64,000 bases of DNA, taken from contig CAVOXI010000001.1 of assembly GCA_963700395.1 (NCBI GenBank), forward strand, positions 1 to 64,000. Reading direction: 5' to 3'. Positions 14,998 to 23,980 of this stretch are shown piece after piece. Position 1 is the first letter of the stretch. The number at the start of each line of letters is the position of its first letter. This DNA comes from Prado023 sp963700395 (GTDB taxonomy: Bacteria > Actinomycetota > Actinomycetes > S36-B12 > CAIYMF01). Position numbers and translations under genes: made by a program. The notes under the pieces were generated by a model, which saw nothing but the letters and a program-made list of their open reading frames with translations, was not told where the DNA came from and did no database searches.

Positions 14998-16113
14998 ATG
15001 AAGGTCGGCATCCCCAGCGAGGTCAAGAACAACGAGTTCCGGGTCGCGATCACGCCGGCCGGCGTCAACGAGTTGCGCCTGCACGACCATGACGTGTTCG
15101 TCCAGCGCGACGCGGGTCTCGGGTCCTCGATCACCAACGAGGAGTACATCGCGGCCGGTGCGACCATCCTGGACACCGCCGACGAGGTGTGGGCAACCGG
15201 CGAGCTGATCCTGAAGGTCAAGGAGCCCATCGCTGAGGAGCACCACCGGATGCGCTCTGGGCAGACGCTCTTCACCTACCTGCACCTGGCGGCCTCGCGC
15301 GAGTGCACGGACGCGCTGGTCGAGTCCGGGATCACCGCGATCGCCTACGAGACCGTGGAGCTGCCCGACCGCTCGCTGCCGCTGCTCGCCCCCATGTCGG
15401 AGGTGGCCGGCCGGTTGGCCCCGCAGGTGGGCGCCCACGCGCTGATGCGTGCCTACGGGGGCCGTGGCACCCTCATGGGCGGCGTGTCCGGCGTCTACGC
15501 CGCGAAGGTCGTCGTGCTCGGCGCGGGCGTGGCGGGCATGAACGCGGCGACGATCGCCCTGGGCATGCAGGCCGAGGTGCTCCTGCTCGACCTGAACATC
15601 GCCCGCCTGCGCGCGGCCGATGCGATCTACCACGGGCACATGCAGACGATCGCCTCGAACCGCTACGAGGTCGAGCGGGCCTGCCTGGATGCCGACATGG
15701 TGATCGGCGCCGTCCTGGTCCCGGGCGCGAAGGCCCCGAAGCTGGTCAGCAACGACCTCGTCTCGCGGATGAAGCCCGGCTCGGTCCTGGTCGACATCGC
15801 CATCGACCAGGGTGGGTGCTTCGAGGACTCCCGACCGACCACCCACGCCGACCCCACGTACAAGGTCCACAGCTCGGTGTTCTACTGCGTGGCCAACATG
15901 CCCGGTGCCGTGCCGCACACCTCGACCTACGCCCTGACCAACGTGACCCTGCCCTACGCCGTCGACCTCGCGAACAAGGGGTGGAAGCAGGCCTGCCTCG
16001 AGGACCATCCGCTGGCGCTGGGCCTGAACGTGCACGAGGGCGAGGTCGTCTACGGTGCGGTGGCCGAGGAGTTCGGCCTGACGCACAGGACCCTGGAGGC
16101 GGTCCTCGCCTAG
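14998..16113 (+). CDS. ald: Alanine dehydrogenase
   Basis: 371 residues. NAD-dependent interconversion of L-alanine with pyruvate and ammonia. The N-terminal MKVGIPSEVKNNEFRVAITP, the KVKEP substrate segment, HLAASRE, the Rossmann VVLGAGVAGMNAA near residue 174, and GGCFEDSRPTTHADP are all family features. ATG 14998 has AGGAGAGG upstream. There is a 95-base gap after the NUDIX gene, so it may have its own promoter. Confidence 0.96.
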   Translation: MKVGIPSEVKNNEFRVAITPAGVNELRLHDHDVFVQRDAGLGSSITNEEYIAAGATILDTADEVWATGELILKVKEPIAEEHHRMRSGQTLFTYLHLAASRECTDALVESGITAIAYETVELPDRSLPLLAPMSEVAGRLAPQVGAHALMRAYGGRGTLMGGVSGVYAAKVVVLGAGVAGMNAATIALGMQAEVLLLDLNIARLRAADAIYHGHMQTIASNRYEVERACLDADMVIGAVLVPGAKAPKLVSNDLVSRMKPGSVLVDIAIDQGGCFEDSRPTTHADPTYKVHSSVFYCVANMPGAVPHTSTYALTNVTLPYAVDLANKGWKQACLEDHPLALGLNVHEGEVVYGAVAEEFGLTHRTLEAVLA

Positions 16114-17069
16114 TGCCCGACCCCAGGACGCCCGCGACGGTGGCCCAACCGACGCCTCTCGCCCGCTCGGCGCAGGTCTATCGCGATCATCTGACCGTCG
16201 AGCGCGGCCTGGCGCCCAACTCGTTGGCGGCCTACAGCCGCGACCTGCGTCGGTACTTGGAGTTCTGCGCGGGTCGCGGAATCACGGCCGCGGACCAGGT
16301 CACCGAGTCCGACCTCGGCGATTTCCTCGCGTGGTTGCGCCAGGGCAGCGTCGGGCATCCCCCGCTCGCGGCGGCCAGCGCGGCACGCACGCTGGTCGCG
16401 GTCCGGGGCTTCCACCGGTTCGCGGTCCAGGAGGGGATCAGCAGCACCGACCCGGGTCGGGAGGTCAAGCCGCCGGCTGCCGCCAAGCGCCTGCCCAAGG
16501 CGCTGACGGTCGAGGAGGTCGAGGCGATCCTGACCAGCACAGGAGGAGTGGCCGCGGAACCCCTGGGGTTGCGCGACCGCGCACTCCTGGAGTTCCTCTA
16601 CGGGACCGGGGCACGCATCAGCGAGGCGGTGGGCCTGGACCTGGACGACCTGGACGTGGACAACGGCGTGGCGCACCTGCACGGCAAGGGCGGCAAGCAG
16701 CGTCTGGTGCCGATCGGCAGCAAGGCGCGCGAGGCGATGTCGTCCTACCTCGTCCGCGCACGTCGGGGGCTCGTCGTCAGCGCACAGGGTGCGGTCTTCC
16801 TGAACGCCCGCGGTGGTCGGCTGTCGCGGCAGAGCGCATGGACGATCCTGCGCAATGCGGCCGACCGGGCAGGGGTGACCGCGGAGGTCTCGCCGCACAC
16901 GATGCGCCACTCCTTCGCCACCCATCTCCTCGACGGGGGAGCGGACGTCCGCGTCGTCCAGGAGCTCCTGGGCCACGCCTCGGTGACCACCACGCAGGTC
17001 TACACGAAGGTGACCGTGGAGCACCTGCGTGAGGTCTACGCCCTGGCGCACCCCCGGGCGCGCGACTGA
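16113..17069 (+). CDS. xerD: Tyrosine recombinase XerD
   Basis: 318 residues. Resolves chromosome dimers at dif with XerC. An N-terminal SAM-like DNA-binding domain (YRDHLTVERGLAPNSLAAYS) precedes the catalytic domain with Arg in TGARISEAVGL, Lys in GKGGKQR, HTMRHSF, LGHASVTTTQ and the nucleophile Tyr in QVYTKV. Length is normal. The start is uncertain: GTG 16113 shares one base with the ald stop, and GTG 16140 is also possible. The location before parA-scpAB is standard in Actinobacteria. Confidence 0.93.
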   Translation: MPDPRTPATVAQPTPLARSAQVYRDHLTVERGLAPNSLAAYSRDLRRYLEFCAGRGITAADQVTESDLGDFLAWLRQGSVGHPPLAAASAARTLVAVRGFHRFAVQEGISSTDPGREVKPPAAAKRLPKALTVEEVEAILTSTGGVAAEPLGLRDRALLEFLYGTGARISEAVGLDLDDLDVDNGVAHLHGKGGKQRLVPIGSKAREAMSSYLVRARRGLVVSAQGAVFLNARGGRLSRQSAWTILRNAADRAGVTAEVSPHTMRHSFATHLLDGGADVRVVQELLGHASVTTTQVYTKVTVEHLREVYALAHPRARD

Positions 17070-17107
17070 GCGCTCACCCCGGGCGCGGTCGACCGTCGCG
17101 CCGCTCC

Positions 17108-17350
17108 GATCGGTCCGGCTTCTCGACTGTTCCGTTGGTCCGGACGACCGTGACGGTCCGCGGGATCGGACGAACCCGGGATCGGTCCGGATTCCCGACC
17201 GTTCCCGATCCGAGAACGCGGACGAACCGGGGAGCGGTCCGCGCGATGGCGGACCGAACGCTCGGCGCCTGATCGGTCCGGATTCCCGACCGTCTCTGAA
17301 CGGAGACACGGACGAACCTGGGAGCGGTCCGCGCGATGGTGGACCGATCG
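17108..17350. repeat. Three degenerate tandem repeats upstream of parA, with internal dyads
   Basis: In the 347-base gap between xerD and parA, a block beginning GATCGGTCCGGATTCCCGACC occurs at 17180 and 17271, and a weaker version at 17108. The two good copies are 90-91 bases apart and nearly identical in their 3' halves. Each ends in a dyad: CGGTCCGC-GCGATG-GCGGACCG at 17235-17256, and the same with one wobble change at 17325-17346. Function unknown: attenuator, protein site or repetitive extragenic element are all possible. Confidence 0.75.
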
Positions 17351-17416
17351 AGGGGTGGGGGTGGGCGCGGGGGTCGATTAGGCTGGGGCCGCTTCGCCAC
17401 GCCAGGAGGTGCGCGC

Positions 17417-18355
17417 ATGTCGGCATCACGCAAGCCCAGCAACGGTCTGGGCCCGACCGGTCGACCGCTGCCCGAGTTCGGGGTGCCCGGGCCCCGCACG
17501 ACCTCGGGGCCGGCGGACGTGATCGCCCTGTGCAACCAGAAGGGCGGCGTGGGCAAGACCACCACGACGATCAACCTGGGCGCCGCACTGGCCGAGTACG
17601 GCCGGCGCGTGCTGCTCGTGGACTTCGACCCGCAGGGGGCGCTGGGCGCGGGCGTGGGGATCCATCCACACACCCTCAAGCACACGATCTACGACGTGAT
17701 GATCACCGGCGAGGCCTCTGCGCGTGAGGTGATCAGGGCCACGGCCGTGCCCGACATGGACCTGATGCCCGCCAACATCGACCTCTCGGGGGCGGAGCTC
17801 CTGCTGGTCTCCGAGGTGGGTCGTGAGCAGTCGTTGTTGCGCGCGCTTCGCCCCGTCCGCAACGACTACGACGTGATCCTCATCGACTGCCAGCCGTCGC
17901 TGGGGCTGCTCACGGTGAATGCCCTGACCGCGGCGCAGTGGGTGATGATCCCCCTGGAGTGCGAGTACTTCTCCCTGCGAGGGGTGGCCCTGCTCCAGGA
18001 CACGGTGCGCAAGATCCAGGAGCGGACGAATCCGGACCTCGAACTGCTCGGGGTGCTGGCCACGATGTTCGACCGGACCGTCCACGCCCGCGACGTGCTC
18101 GTGCGCGTCGACGAGGCGTTCGGCGAGAAGGTGTTCCACACCGTGATCAGCCGCACGGTGAAGTTCCCCGAGACGTCCGTGGCCGGGGTGCCCATCACCG
18201 TCTACGCGCCCACGAGCGCCCCGGCCGAGAGCTACCGCCAGCTCGCCCGGGAGGTGCTGGCACGCATCGATCCGGACAGCATCGGCGACGTCGCTCCCGG
18301 ACCGGGTGCCCCCGACGGCGATGAGCCGACAGCCGAGCAGCTGGCGCTCGGATGA
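17417..18355 (+). CDS. ParA family ATPase linked to scpAB
   Basis: 312 residues. Deviant-Walker ATPase: CNQKGGVGKTTTT near residue 37, DFDPQGALGAG, and the Walker B region VILIDCQPSLGLLTVNAL. No parB lies nearby, so this is the second ParA that Actinobacteria keep next to the condensin genes, not the origin-proximal Soj. Its exact role is unsettled; a link to chromosome organisation is inferred from context. ATG 17417 has AGGAGG; the frame extends upstream into the repeat region but homology does not. Confidence 0.9.
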   Translation: MSASRKPSNGLGPTGRPLPEFGVPGPRTTSGPADVIALCNQKGGVGKTTTTINLGAALAEYGRRVLLVDFDPQGALGAGVGIHPHTLKHTIYDVMITGEASAREVIRATAVPDMDLMPANIDLSGAELLLVSEVGREQSLLRALRPVRNDYDVILIDCQPSLGLLTVNALTAAQWVMIPLECEYFSLRGVALLQDTVRKIQERTNPDLELLGVLATMFDRTVHARDVLVRVDEAFGEKVFHTVISRTVKFPETSVAGVPITVYAPTSAPAESYRQLAREVLARIDPDSIGDVAPGPGAPDGDEPTAEQLALG

Positions 18356-18368
18356 GCCGCGCGATGCC

Positions 18369-19280
18369 GTGGTGACGCCCGAGGCCGGAACGGCCACGCG
18401 CGAGGCTGACGAGGACCTCGATCCGGCGCTCCCGGAGGCGGGATCCAAGGCGTTCGCCGTCCGCGTCGGCGGTTTCGAGGGCCCATTCGACCTCCTCCTG
18501 AGCCTGATCGCGCGGCACCGCATCGAGGTCACGGAGCTGGCCCTGCACGTGGTCACCGACGACTTCATCGCCCACGTGCGGGCGCAGGGTGTGGAGTGGG
18601 ACCTCGACGAGGCCACGTCGTTCCTGGTGATCGCTGCGACCCTGCTGGACCTCAAGGCCGCGCGGCTGCTGCCCGATGGTTCCGTCGAGGACGAGGAGGA
18701 CCTTGCCCTGCTCGAGGCGCGGGACCTCCTGTTCGCGCGGTTGCTGCAGTACCGCGCGTTCAAGGAGGTCGCAGCACTTCTCGACGGGATGCTGGCCGAC
18801 GCCGCCACCCGACGCCCACGCGAGACCGCGCTCGAGCCCTGGCTCGCTGAGCTGCTCCCCGAGGTCCTGCTGGGCCTGGGACCGGTCGAGTTCGCCGCGA
18901 TCGCCGAGGCTGCGTTCGAGCCCCGGCCCCCCGCGCCCGGCGTCTCGATCACCCACATCCATGCCCCCGCCGTGAGCGTCCGTGAGCAGGCCGCGATCCT
19001 CGTGGAGAGGTTGCGCCGCCGCGGCGTCTCCACCTTCCGGGCCCTCACCGACGACGCGCCCACCACGCTGGTGGTGATCGGTCGCTTCCTGGCCCTCCTC
19101 GAGCTCTACCGCGACGGCGTGGTGACCTTCGAGCAGGCTGCTGCTCTGGGCGACCTGAGCGTGCGCTGGGTCGGGCCCGATGATGAGGCCGACGCGGCCC
19201 AGATCGCCGAGCGCGCGGTCACAGATGAGTTCAGGGGTGTCGTCGAGCCGACGGATGCCCGATCCGAGGAGGAACAGTGA
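18369..19280 (+). CDS. scpA: Segregation and condensation protein A
   Basis: About 303 residues. Kleisin subunit that bridges SMC heads. The N-terminal signature FAVRVGGFEGPFDLLLSLIA is followed by HRIEVTELALHVV and the helical segment DLKAARLLP; the C-terminal winged helix (VVIGRFLALLELYRDGVVTFEQ) ends the kleisin fold. The start is uncertain: GTG at 18369 or 18372 fits the homology, with no good Shine-Dalgarno. It overlaps scpB by GTGA. Confidence 0.93.
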   Translation: MVTPEAGTATREADEDLDPALPEAGSKAFAVRVGGFEGPFDLLLSLIARHRIEVTELALHVVTDDFIAHVRAQGVEWDLDEATSFLVIAATLLDLKAARLLPDGSVEDEEDLALLEARDLLFARLLQYRAFKEVAALLDGMLADAATRRPRETALEPWLAELLPEVLLGLGPVEFAAIAEAAFEPRPPAPGVSITHIHAPAVSVREQAAILVERLRRRGVSTFRALTDDAPTTLVVIGRFLALLELYRDGVVTFEQAAALGDLSVRWVGPDDEADAAQIAERAVTDEFRGVVEPTDARSEEEQ

Positions 19281-19945
19281 CCGAGGTCGACCAGGCTGAG
19301 CACCACATCGCGGTGGACCCCGCCGACGTGGACCGTCCGGATGCCACCGATGCCTACGACGAGGGAGCGCAGGACGCACTGCTCGCGGACGCGCTGGGTG
19401 CACCGAGCCTGGAGGCGGCGTGCGAAGCGGTGCTGCTGCTGGCCGACGAGCCGATGGACATGCTGACGCTGGCGACGATCGTGCGGCGGCCCGCCGACCA
19501 GGTGCAGGCCGTGGTGCGCGGGCTGGCTGCGCAGTACACCGAGGACGGTCGCGGCTTCGACCTGCGCGAGGTGGGCGGGGGCTGGCGGTTCTACACGCGC
19601 GGGGACTGCGCGGAGGTCGTCAGCAGGTTCGTCGTGGACGGGCAGCAGGCCCGCCTGACGCAGGCCGCGCTGGAGACCATGGCGATCATCGCCTACCGGC
19701 AGCCGATCTCCCGCGGACGGATCAGCGCCGTGCGGGGCGTGAACGTGGACGGTGTCGTGCGGACCCTGATCACCCGCGGCCTCGTCGAGGAGGCGGGAGT
19801 GGAGCCCGGCGGCCATGCCACCATGCTGCGCACGACGCCCTACTTCCTCGAACGACTGGGCATCGCCAGCCTCGCCGAGCTGCCCCCACTGGCCGACCAT
19901 GTCCCGACGTACGCCGAGATCGGCGACCTGGTGGACCTGCCATGA
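19277..19945 (+). CDS. scpB: Segregation and condensation protein B
   Basis: 222 residues. Winged-helix partner of ScpA. Residues 35-75 (LEAACEAVLLLADEPMDMLTL) form the first winged helix; ETMAIIAYRQPISRGRISAVRGVN is the highly conserved second. GTG 19277 follows GGAGGAAC and overlaps the scpA stop. It overlaps rluB by ATGA, completing the scpA-scpB-rluB operon. Confidence 0.95.
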   Translation: MTEVDQAEHHIAVDPADVDRPDATDAYDEGAQDALLADALGAPSLEAACEAVLLLADEPMDMLTLATIVRRPADQVQAVVRGLAAQYTEDGRGFDLREVGGGWRFYTRGDCAEVVSRFVVDGQQARLTQAALETMAIIAYRQPISRGRISAVRGVNVDGVVRTLITRGLVEEAGVEPGGHATMLRTTPYFLERLGIASLAELPPLADHVPTYAEIGDLVDLP

Positions 19946-20694
19946 GCCCGCGCGAGGATGCCAGGGCCGAGGGTGGCGTGCGCCTGCAGAAGGTCCTGGC
20001 CGCGGCCGGACTGGGCAGCCGACGCGCCTGCGAGGTCCTGATCGAGCAGGGCCGGGTCGAGGTCGACGGCCGGGTCGTGCGTGGCCAGGGATTGCGCATC
20101 GATCCGCAGACCGCGGTCGTGCGCGTGGACGGGCAGCGGGTGCCGACAGCGGCCGGAACCGTCGTGGTGGCCGTCAACAAGCCGCGCGGCCTGCTGTCCA
20201 CGATGTCCGACGATCGTGGCCGCCCGTGCCTGGGTGACCTCGTCGCCGACCGGTCCGAGCGGCTGTTCCACGTCGGTCGCCTGGATGCCGACACCGAGGG
20301 CCTGATCCTGCTCACCAATGACGGGGAGCTGGCCAACCGGCTGGCGCACCCGTCCTACGGGGTGGCCAAGACCTACCTGGCCACCCTTGCCGCACCCCTG
20401 CCGCGGGGGGTTGGGCGGCAGCTGACGGCCGGCGTCGAGCTCGAGGACGGTCCGGCCCGGGCGGACTCCTTCAAGGTCGTGCAGAGCCTGCCGGGCCAGG
20501 TCCTGGTGGAGATCGTGCTGCACGAGGGTCGCAACCACATCGTGCGGCGCATGTTCGAGTCCGTCGGCCATCCGGTGCTGTCCCTGGTGCGCACCCGTGT
20601 GGGTCCGATCGTGCTCGGCCAGCAGCGCCCCGGGACGGTCCGTGTGGTGTCCGGCGCCGAGGAGCGCGCGCTCTACACCGAGGTGGGGTTGTAG
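19942..20694 (+). CDS. rluB: Pseudouridine synthase RluB
   Basis: 250 residues. Makes a pseudouridine in helix 90 of 23S rRNA in E. coli, inferred here by family. An S4 domain (RLQKVLAAAGLGSRRACEVL) is followed by the catalytic domain with VNKPRGLLST, the catalytic-Asp motif HVGRLDADTEGLILLTNDG, and EGRNHIVRRM. The last 22 bases overlap the stop end of the convergent SDR gene. Confidence 0.95.
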   Translation: MSPREDARAEGGVRLQKVLAAAGLGSRRACEVLIEQGRVEVDGRVVRGQGLRIDPQTAVVRVDGQRVPTAAGTVVVAVNKPRGLLSTMSDDRGRPCLGDLVADRSERLFHVGRLDADTEGLILLTNDGELANRLAHPSYGVAKTYLATLAAPLPRGVGRQLTAGVELEDGPARADSFKVVQSLPGQVLVEIVLHEGRNHIVRRMFESVGHPVLSLVRTRVGPIVLGQQRPGTVRVVSGAEERALYTEVGL

Positions 20695-21572
20695 GAGGCG
20701 GGGTCCGGGCCGGCCCCCGCGAGCGGGTCCTGCGCTGTCCGTGGCGGAGCAGCCGGTGCGTCGTCGGCCCGGCCCGTCCAGGCGTCCATCGCCGTGGTCC
20801 CTCCGAAGATGCCGTGCACCGCGTTGAAGGTCCGGTGCGGCAGCACGCCGCGCAGCACCGGGGCGAGCTTCACCAGCCACGGGGTGCGCACGTAGCCACG
20901 GTCGCGCAGCACGCCCCTGACCACCGCGTCGGCAACCTCGTCGGGGGTCAGGATGCTGGTCAGCCGCATCGGCCGGGTCCCGTCGAACAACCCGGTCGAC
21001 ACGACTCCCGGGCAGACCGTCGTCACGTGGACGTGGGTGTGGCCCAACCTGGCCAGCTCCAGCTCGATGGACTCGGAGAACCCGATCACGCCCCACTTGC
21101 TCGCACCGTAGGTGGATCCTCCCGGAGCGCCGCCGTAGCCGGCGAGGCTCGCGATGTTCACCAGGTGGGCGTCAGGGCGCTCGATGAGGTCCTGGAGGAA
21201 GGCGTGCGTGAGGATCACCGGCCCGTGGAGGTTCACCCGGAGGGTGGTCAGGTGCCGGTCCAGCGGGACGTCCAGGAAGTATCCCCCGAAGACGGTCCCC
21301 GCGTTGTTCACCAGGACGTCGATCGGGCCACCGTCGGAGTTGATCCGCTCCCGCACGGCTGCGACGTCATCCGGGTCCGTGACGTCCAGTCGGTACTCAG
21401 CGACCTCGCACCCGGACGCGCGCAGGCTCGCAGAGGCTTCGCGGAGCTGAGGGTCGTCGATGTCGGTGAGCACGATGCTGGCCCCCTCGGTGGCGAAGCG
21501 CCGGGCCATCGCGAGGCCGATCCCCGAGGCGCCCCCCGTGATGAGGACCCGCTTGCCCATCAGGTTGCGCAT
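20673..21572 (-). CDS. Short-chain dehydrogenase/reductase
   Basis: 299 residues, substrate unknown. Rossmann motif TGGASGIG near residue 13, DIDD after strand 2 (an Asp there favours NAD), NNAG, and the catalytic Ser with YGASK. The longer C-terminal tail (LVKLAPVLRGVLPHRTFNAV) is typical of SDR family oxidoreductases with membrane-associated ends. The inner ATG 21572 has GGGGAGG upstream; the frame extends to 21644. It is the only minus-strand gene in the core block and converges on rluB with a 22-base overlap. Confidence 0.85.
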   Translation of the reverse strand: MRNLMGKRVLITGGASGIGLAMARRFATEGASIVLTDIDDPQLREASASLRASGCEVAEYRLDVTDPDDVAAVRERINSDGGPIDVLVNNAGTVFGGYFLDVPLDRHLTTLRVNLHGPVILTHAFLQDLIERPDAHLVNIASLAGYGGAPGGSTYGASKWGVIGFSESIELELARLGHTHVHVTTVCPGVVSTGLFDGTRPMRLTSILTPDEVADAVVRGVLRDRGYVRTPWLVKLAPVLRGVLPHRTFNAVHGIFGGTTAMDAWTGRADDAPAAPPRTAQDPLAGAGPDPASYNPTSV

Positions 21573-21723
21573 GCCGACCTCCCCATCGCGGTGGCGACCC
21601 TGTGCCGTCACGCCCGCCCACGGTACTCGTGCGGTCGGACTCACTCCCGCCCGAGACCTGCCGTCACGTCCAGCCCCACAACAGGACCATTAGGCTGGGC
21701 GCCGACGATCCTGGGGAGGCGAG

Positions 21724-22086
21724 ATGTCCGTGCGGGCAGTGCGTGGGGCGACGCACCTGAGTGCCGACGACGCCGAGGAGATGCGCGACGCCGTGGTCGA
21801 GCTGGTCTCGGCGATGCTCGAGCGCAACGGCCTGGGCACCGAGGACCTGATCTCGGTGCTCTTCACGGCCACGCCCGACCTTGTGTCGGCGTTCCCCGCA
21901 GCTGCAGCACGGGCCCTGGACATCGGTGACGTCCCGCTGATCTGCGCCCAGGAGATCGACGTCACCGGTGCGATGGAGCGGGTCGTGCGGGTCATGGCGC
22001 ACGTCGAGTGCGACCTCCCGCGATCCGCGGTCACCCACGTGTACATGCGTGGGGCCGAGGCGCTGCGCACGGACCTGGCCCAGTGA
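21724..22086 (+). CDS. aroH: Chorismate mutase, AroH type
   Basis: 120 residues. Converts chorismate to prephenate. This is the monofunctional trimeric AroH fold: N-terminal VRAVRGATHLSADD, LFTATPDLVSAFPAAAARAL, and PRSAVTHVYMRGAEALRTDL with the active-site Arg residues. ATG follows GGGGAGGCGAG. It overlaps the prephenate dehydrogenase gene by GTGA, so consecutive pathway steps are coupled. Confidence 0.94.
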   Translation: MSVRAVRGATHLSADDAEEMRDAVVELVSAMLERNGLGTEDLISVLFTATPDLVSAFPAAAARALDIGDVPLICAQEIDVTGAMERVVRVMAHVECDLPRSAVTHVYMRGAEALRTDLAQ

Positions 22087-23177
22087 GCGGGCTTCCCGAG
22101 CCGGTGCTGATCGTGGGCACCGGGCTCATCGGGACGTCGCTCGCGCTGTCCCTGCGCCGACGCGGCGTCGTCGTGTGGCTGGGGGATCGCGACCCCGATG
22201 CGGTGGCCGTGGCCGTTGCCCGTGGCGCTGGGCAGGCCCTGCCTGTGGCCGCCGGCAGCGTTGCTGCCCCCGAGCCGGCCCTGGTGGTCGTGGCGGTCCC
22301 GCCGGGAGTCACGGCCGCCGTCGTGGCCGACGCGCTGCGCCGCCACCCTGGGGCCGTCGTGACCGACGTCGCCTCCGTGAAGGTCCCGATCCACCGCGCG
22401 CTGGTCGCCGCCGGGGTGGACGCCTCCCGCTACGTCGGGGGCCATCCGATGGCCGGGCGTGAGGTGTCGGGACCTGCGGCCGCACGTGCCGACCTCATCG
22501 ACGACCGGCCGTGGGTGATCACCCCCCACCCCGCTGCCGAGGAGTCGGCCGTCGACGCCGTGCAGGAGCTGGCCCTTGCGGCGCGTGCCCTGCCCATCAT
22601 GATGCTGCCCGTGGAGCACGACCGAGCCGTGGCGGTGGTCTCGCACACCCCACAGGTCCTCTCCTCGCTGCTCGCGGCCCGGCTGCTGGACTCCTCGGAC
22701 ACCGTGGTGTCCATCGCGGGTCAGGGCCTGCGCGACATGACCCGGATCGCCGCCTCGGATGCCGACCTGTGGGTCGAGATCCTGTCGGCCAACGCGACGC
22801 CTGTGGCCGCGGTCCTCGGTGCGCTCCGGGCAGACCTGGACTCGCTGCTCCATGCGCTGGGAAGCATCGACCAGGGCGGGGAGGATGTGCTGGCCGAGAC
22901 GCTCCGGCGTGGGAACTCCGGGCGTGACCGGGTGCCCGGCAAGCACGGCGCACGTCCGTCACCCACGACCGTGGTCCCCGTGGCCGTGCAGGACCAGCCC
23001 GGCGAGCTCGGCCGGCTCTTCGCCGCCGTGGCCGACGCCGGCTGCTCCGTCGAGGACGTCCGGATCGAGCACGTCCTCGGCCGCCCCACCGGTGTGGTGG
23101 AGATCACCGTCGGCGAGCTGTCGGCGGTCCCGCTGGCGCAGGCGCTGCTTGCCCAGGGCTGGGACGTCCGGGCCTGA
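22083..23177 (+). CDS. tyrA: Prephenate dehydrogenase with C-terminal ACT domain
   Basis: 364 residues. Oxidises prephenate (or arogenate) towards tyrosine. Rossmann motif VGTGLIGTSLA near residue 11, TDVASVK, the GGHPMAGRE signature, and SHTPQVLSSLLA. Residues about 300-364 (VQDQPGELGRLFAAVADAGC) form an ACT domain, suggesting feedback control by an amino acid, probably tyrosine. The preference for prephenate or arogenate cannot be told from sequence. Confidence 0.93.
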   Translation: MSGLPEPVLIVGTGLIGTSLALSLRRRGVVVWLGDRDPDAVAVAVARGAGQALPVAAGSVAAPEPALVVVAVPPGVTAAVVADALRRHPGAVVTDVASVKVPIHRALVAAGVDASRYVGGHPMAGREVSGPAAARADLIDDRPWVITPHPAAEESAVDAVQELALAARALPIMMLPVEHDRAVAVVSHTPQVLSSLLAARLLDSSDTVVSIAGQGLRDMTRIAASDADLWVEILSANATPVAAVLGALRADLDSLLHALGSIDQGGEDVLAETLRRGNSGRDRVPGKHGARPSPTTVVPVAVQDQPGELGRLFAAVADAGCSVEDVRIEHVLGRPTGVVEITVGELSAVPLAQALLAQGWDVRA

Positions 23178-23206
23178 CGGGGGCCCCGGCGCTAGGGTGA
23201 CTGGTC

Positions 23207-23980
23207 GTGGACTCCAGCCGTGCAGTCGTCGCGATCGATGGACCCTCCGGCAGCGGCAAGTCGAGCACCAGTCGGGGGGTCGCCCGTGCGCTGGGGCTGG
23301 ACTACCTGGACACCGGCGCGATGTACCGCGCGATGGCGTGGTTCATGCTCGACCGCGGAGTGGACGTCGCTGACGCTGCGGCGGTCGCCGCGCTGGCCGA
23401 CCAGCCGACGCTCACCTCGACGACTGACCCGGACGCCCCGACGATCGCCGTGGACGGGGTGGACGTCAGTGCCCCGATCCGCGGGGAGGCCGTGACCGGG
23501 GCCGTGAGCCCCGTGGCTGTCGTGCCCGAGGTCCGCACGCGCCTCGTCGAGCTCCAGCGCGCGGCGGTGTCGGCATCGCAGGCGCGCGGCAGGGGGATCG
23601 TCGTGGAGGGCCGCGACATCGGGACGGTCGTCCTTCCCGACGCCACCGCCAAGGTCTTCCTCACCGCTGACGCGCAGGCGCGCGCCTCCCGTCGAGCGCT
23701 CGAGGACGCCGGGCGCGCGGGCGAGGGCGCCCCGGCGGCGGGCGACATCGCCGCGACGGCGGCATCGTTGGCCGAGCGCGACGCGATCGACTCGGGGCGG
23801 GCGGTGGCCCCGCTGCGACGCGCGGACGGTGCGATCCAGGTCGACGGCACGTACCTGACGCTCGACGAGGTCATCGCCACGATCGTGGGCATCGTGGAGG
23901 ACTGCCTGCGCTGCGGACTGAGGCGTGCGGCGCCGGACGCGCGGGGCGGGTGCCATTGCTCAACTACCCTTGGCGCATGA
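23207..23980 (+). CDS. cmk: Cytidylate kinase
   Basis: 257 residues. Phosphorylates CMP and dCMP. P-loop IDGPSGSGKSST near residue 10, YLDTGAMYRAM, the CMP-binding GEAVTGAVSPVA, and the GRDIGTVVLPDA motif are all present. The C-terminal 30 residues go beyond the usual end and overlap the der start. GTG start. Neighbour of der, as in most Actinobacteria. Confidence 0.94.
   Translation: MDSSRAVVAIDGPSGSGKSSTSRGVARALGLDYLDTGAMYRAMAWFMLDRGVDVADAAAVAALADQPTLTSTTDPDAPTIAVDGVDVSAPIRGEAVTGAVSPVAVVPEVRTRLVELQRAAVSASQARGRGIVVEGRDIGTVVLPDATAKVFLTADAQARASRRALEDAGRAGEGAPAAGDIAATAASLAERDAIDSGRAVAPLRRADGAIQVDGTYLTLDEVIATIVGIVEDCLRCGLRRAAPDARGGCHCSTTLGA

Noticed and set aside
17070..17416. parS site near the ParA-like gene
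   Set aside because: No TGTTTCACGTGAAACA-like palindrome; the repeats here have another sequence and no parB is near.
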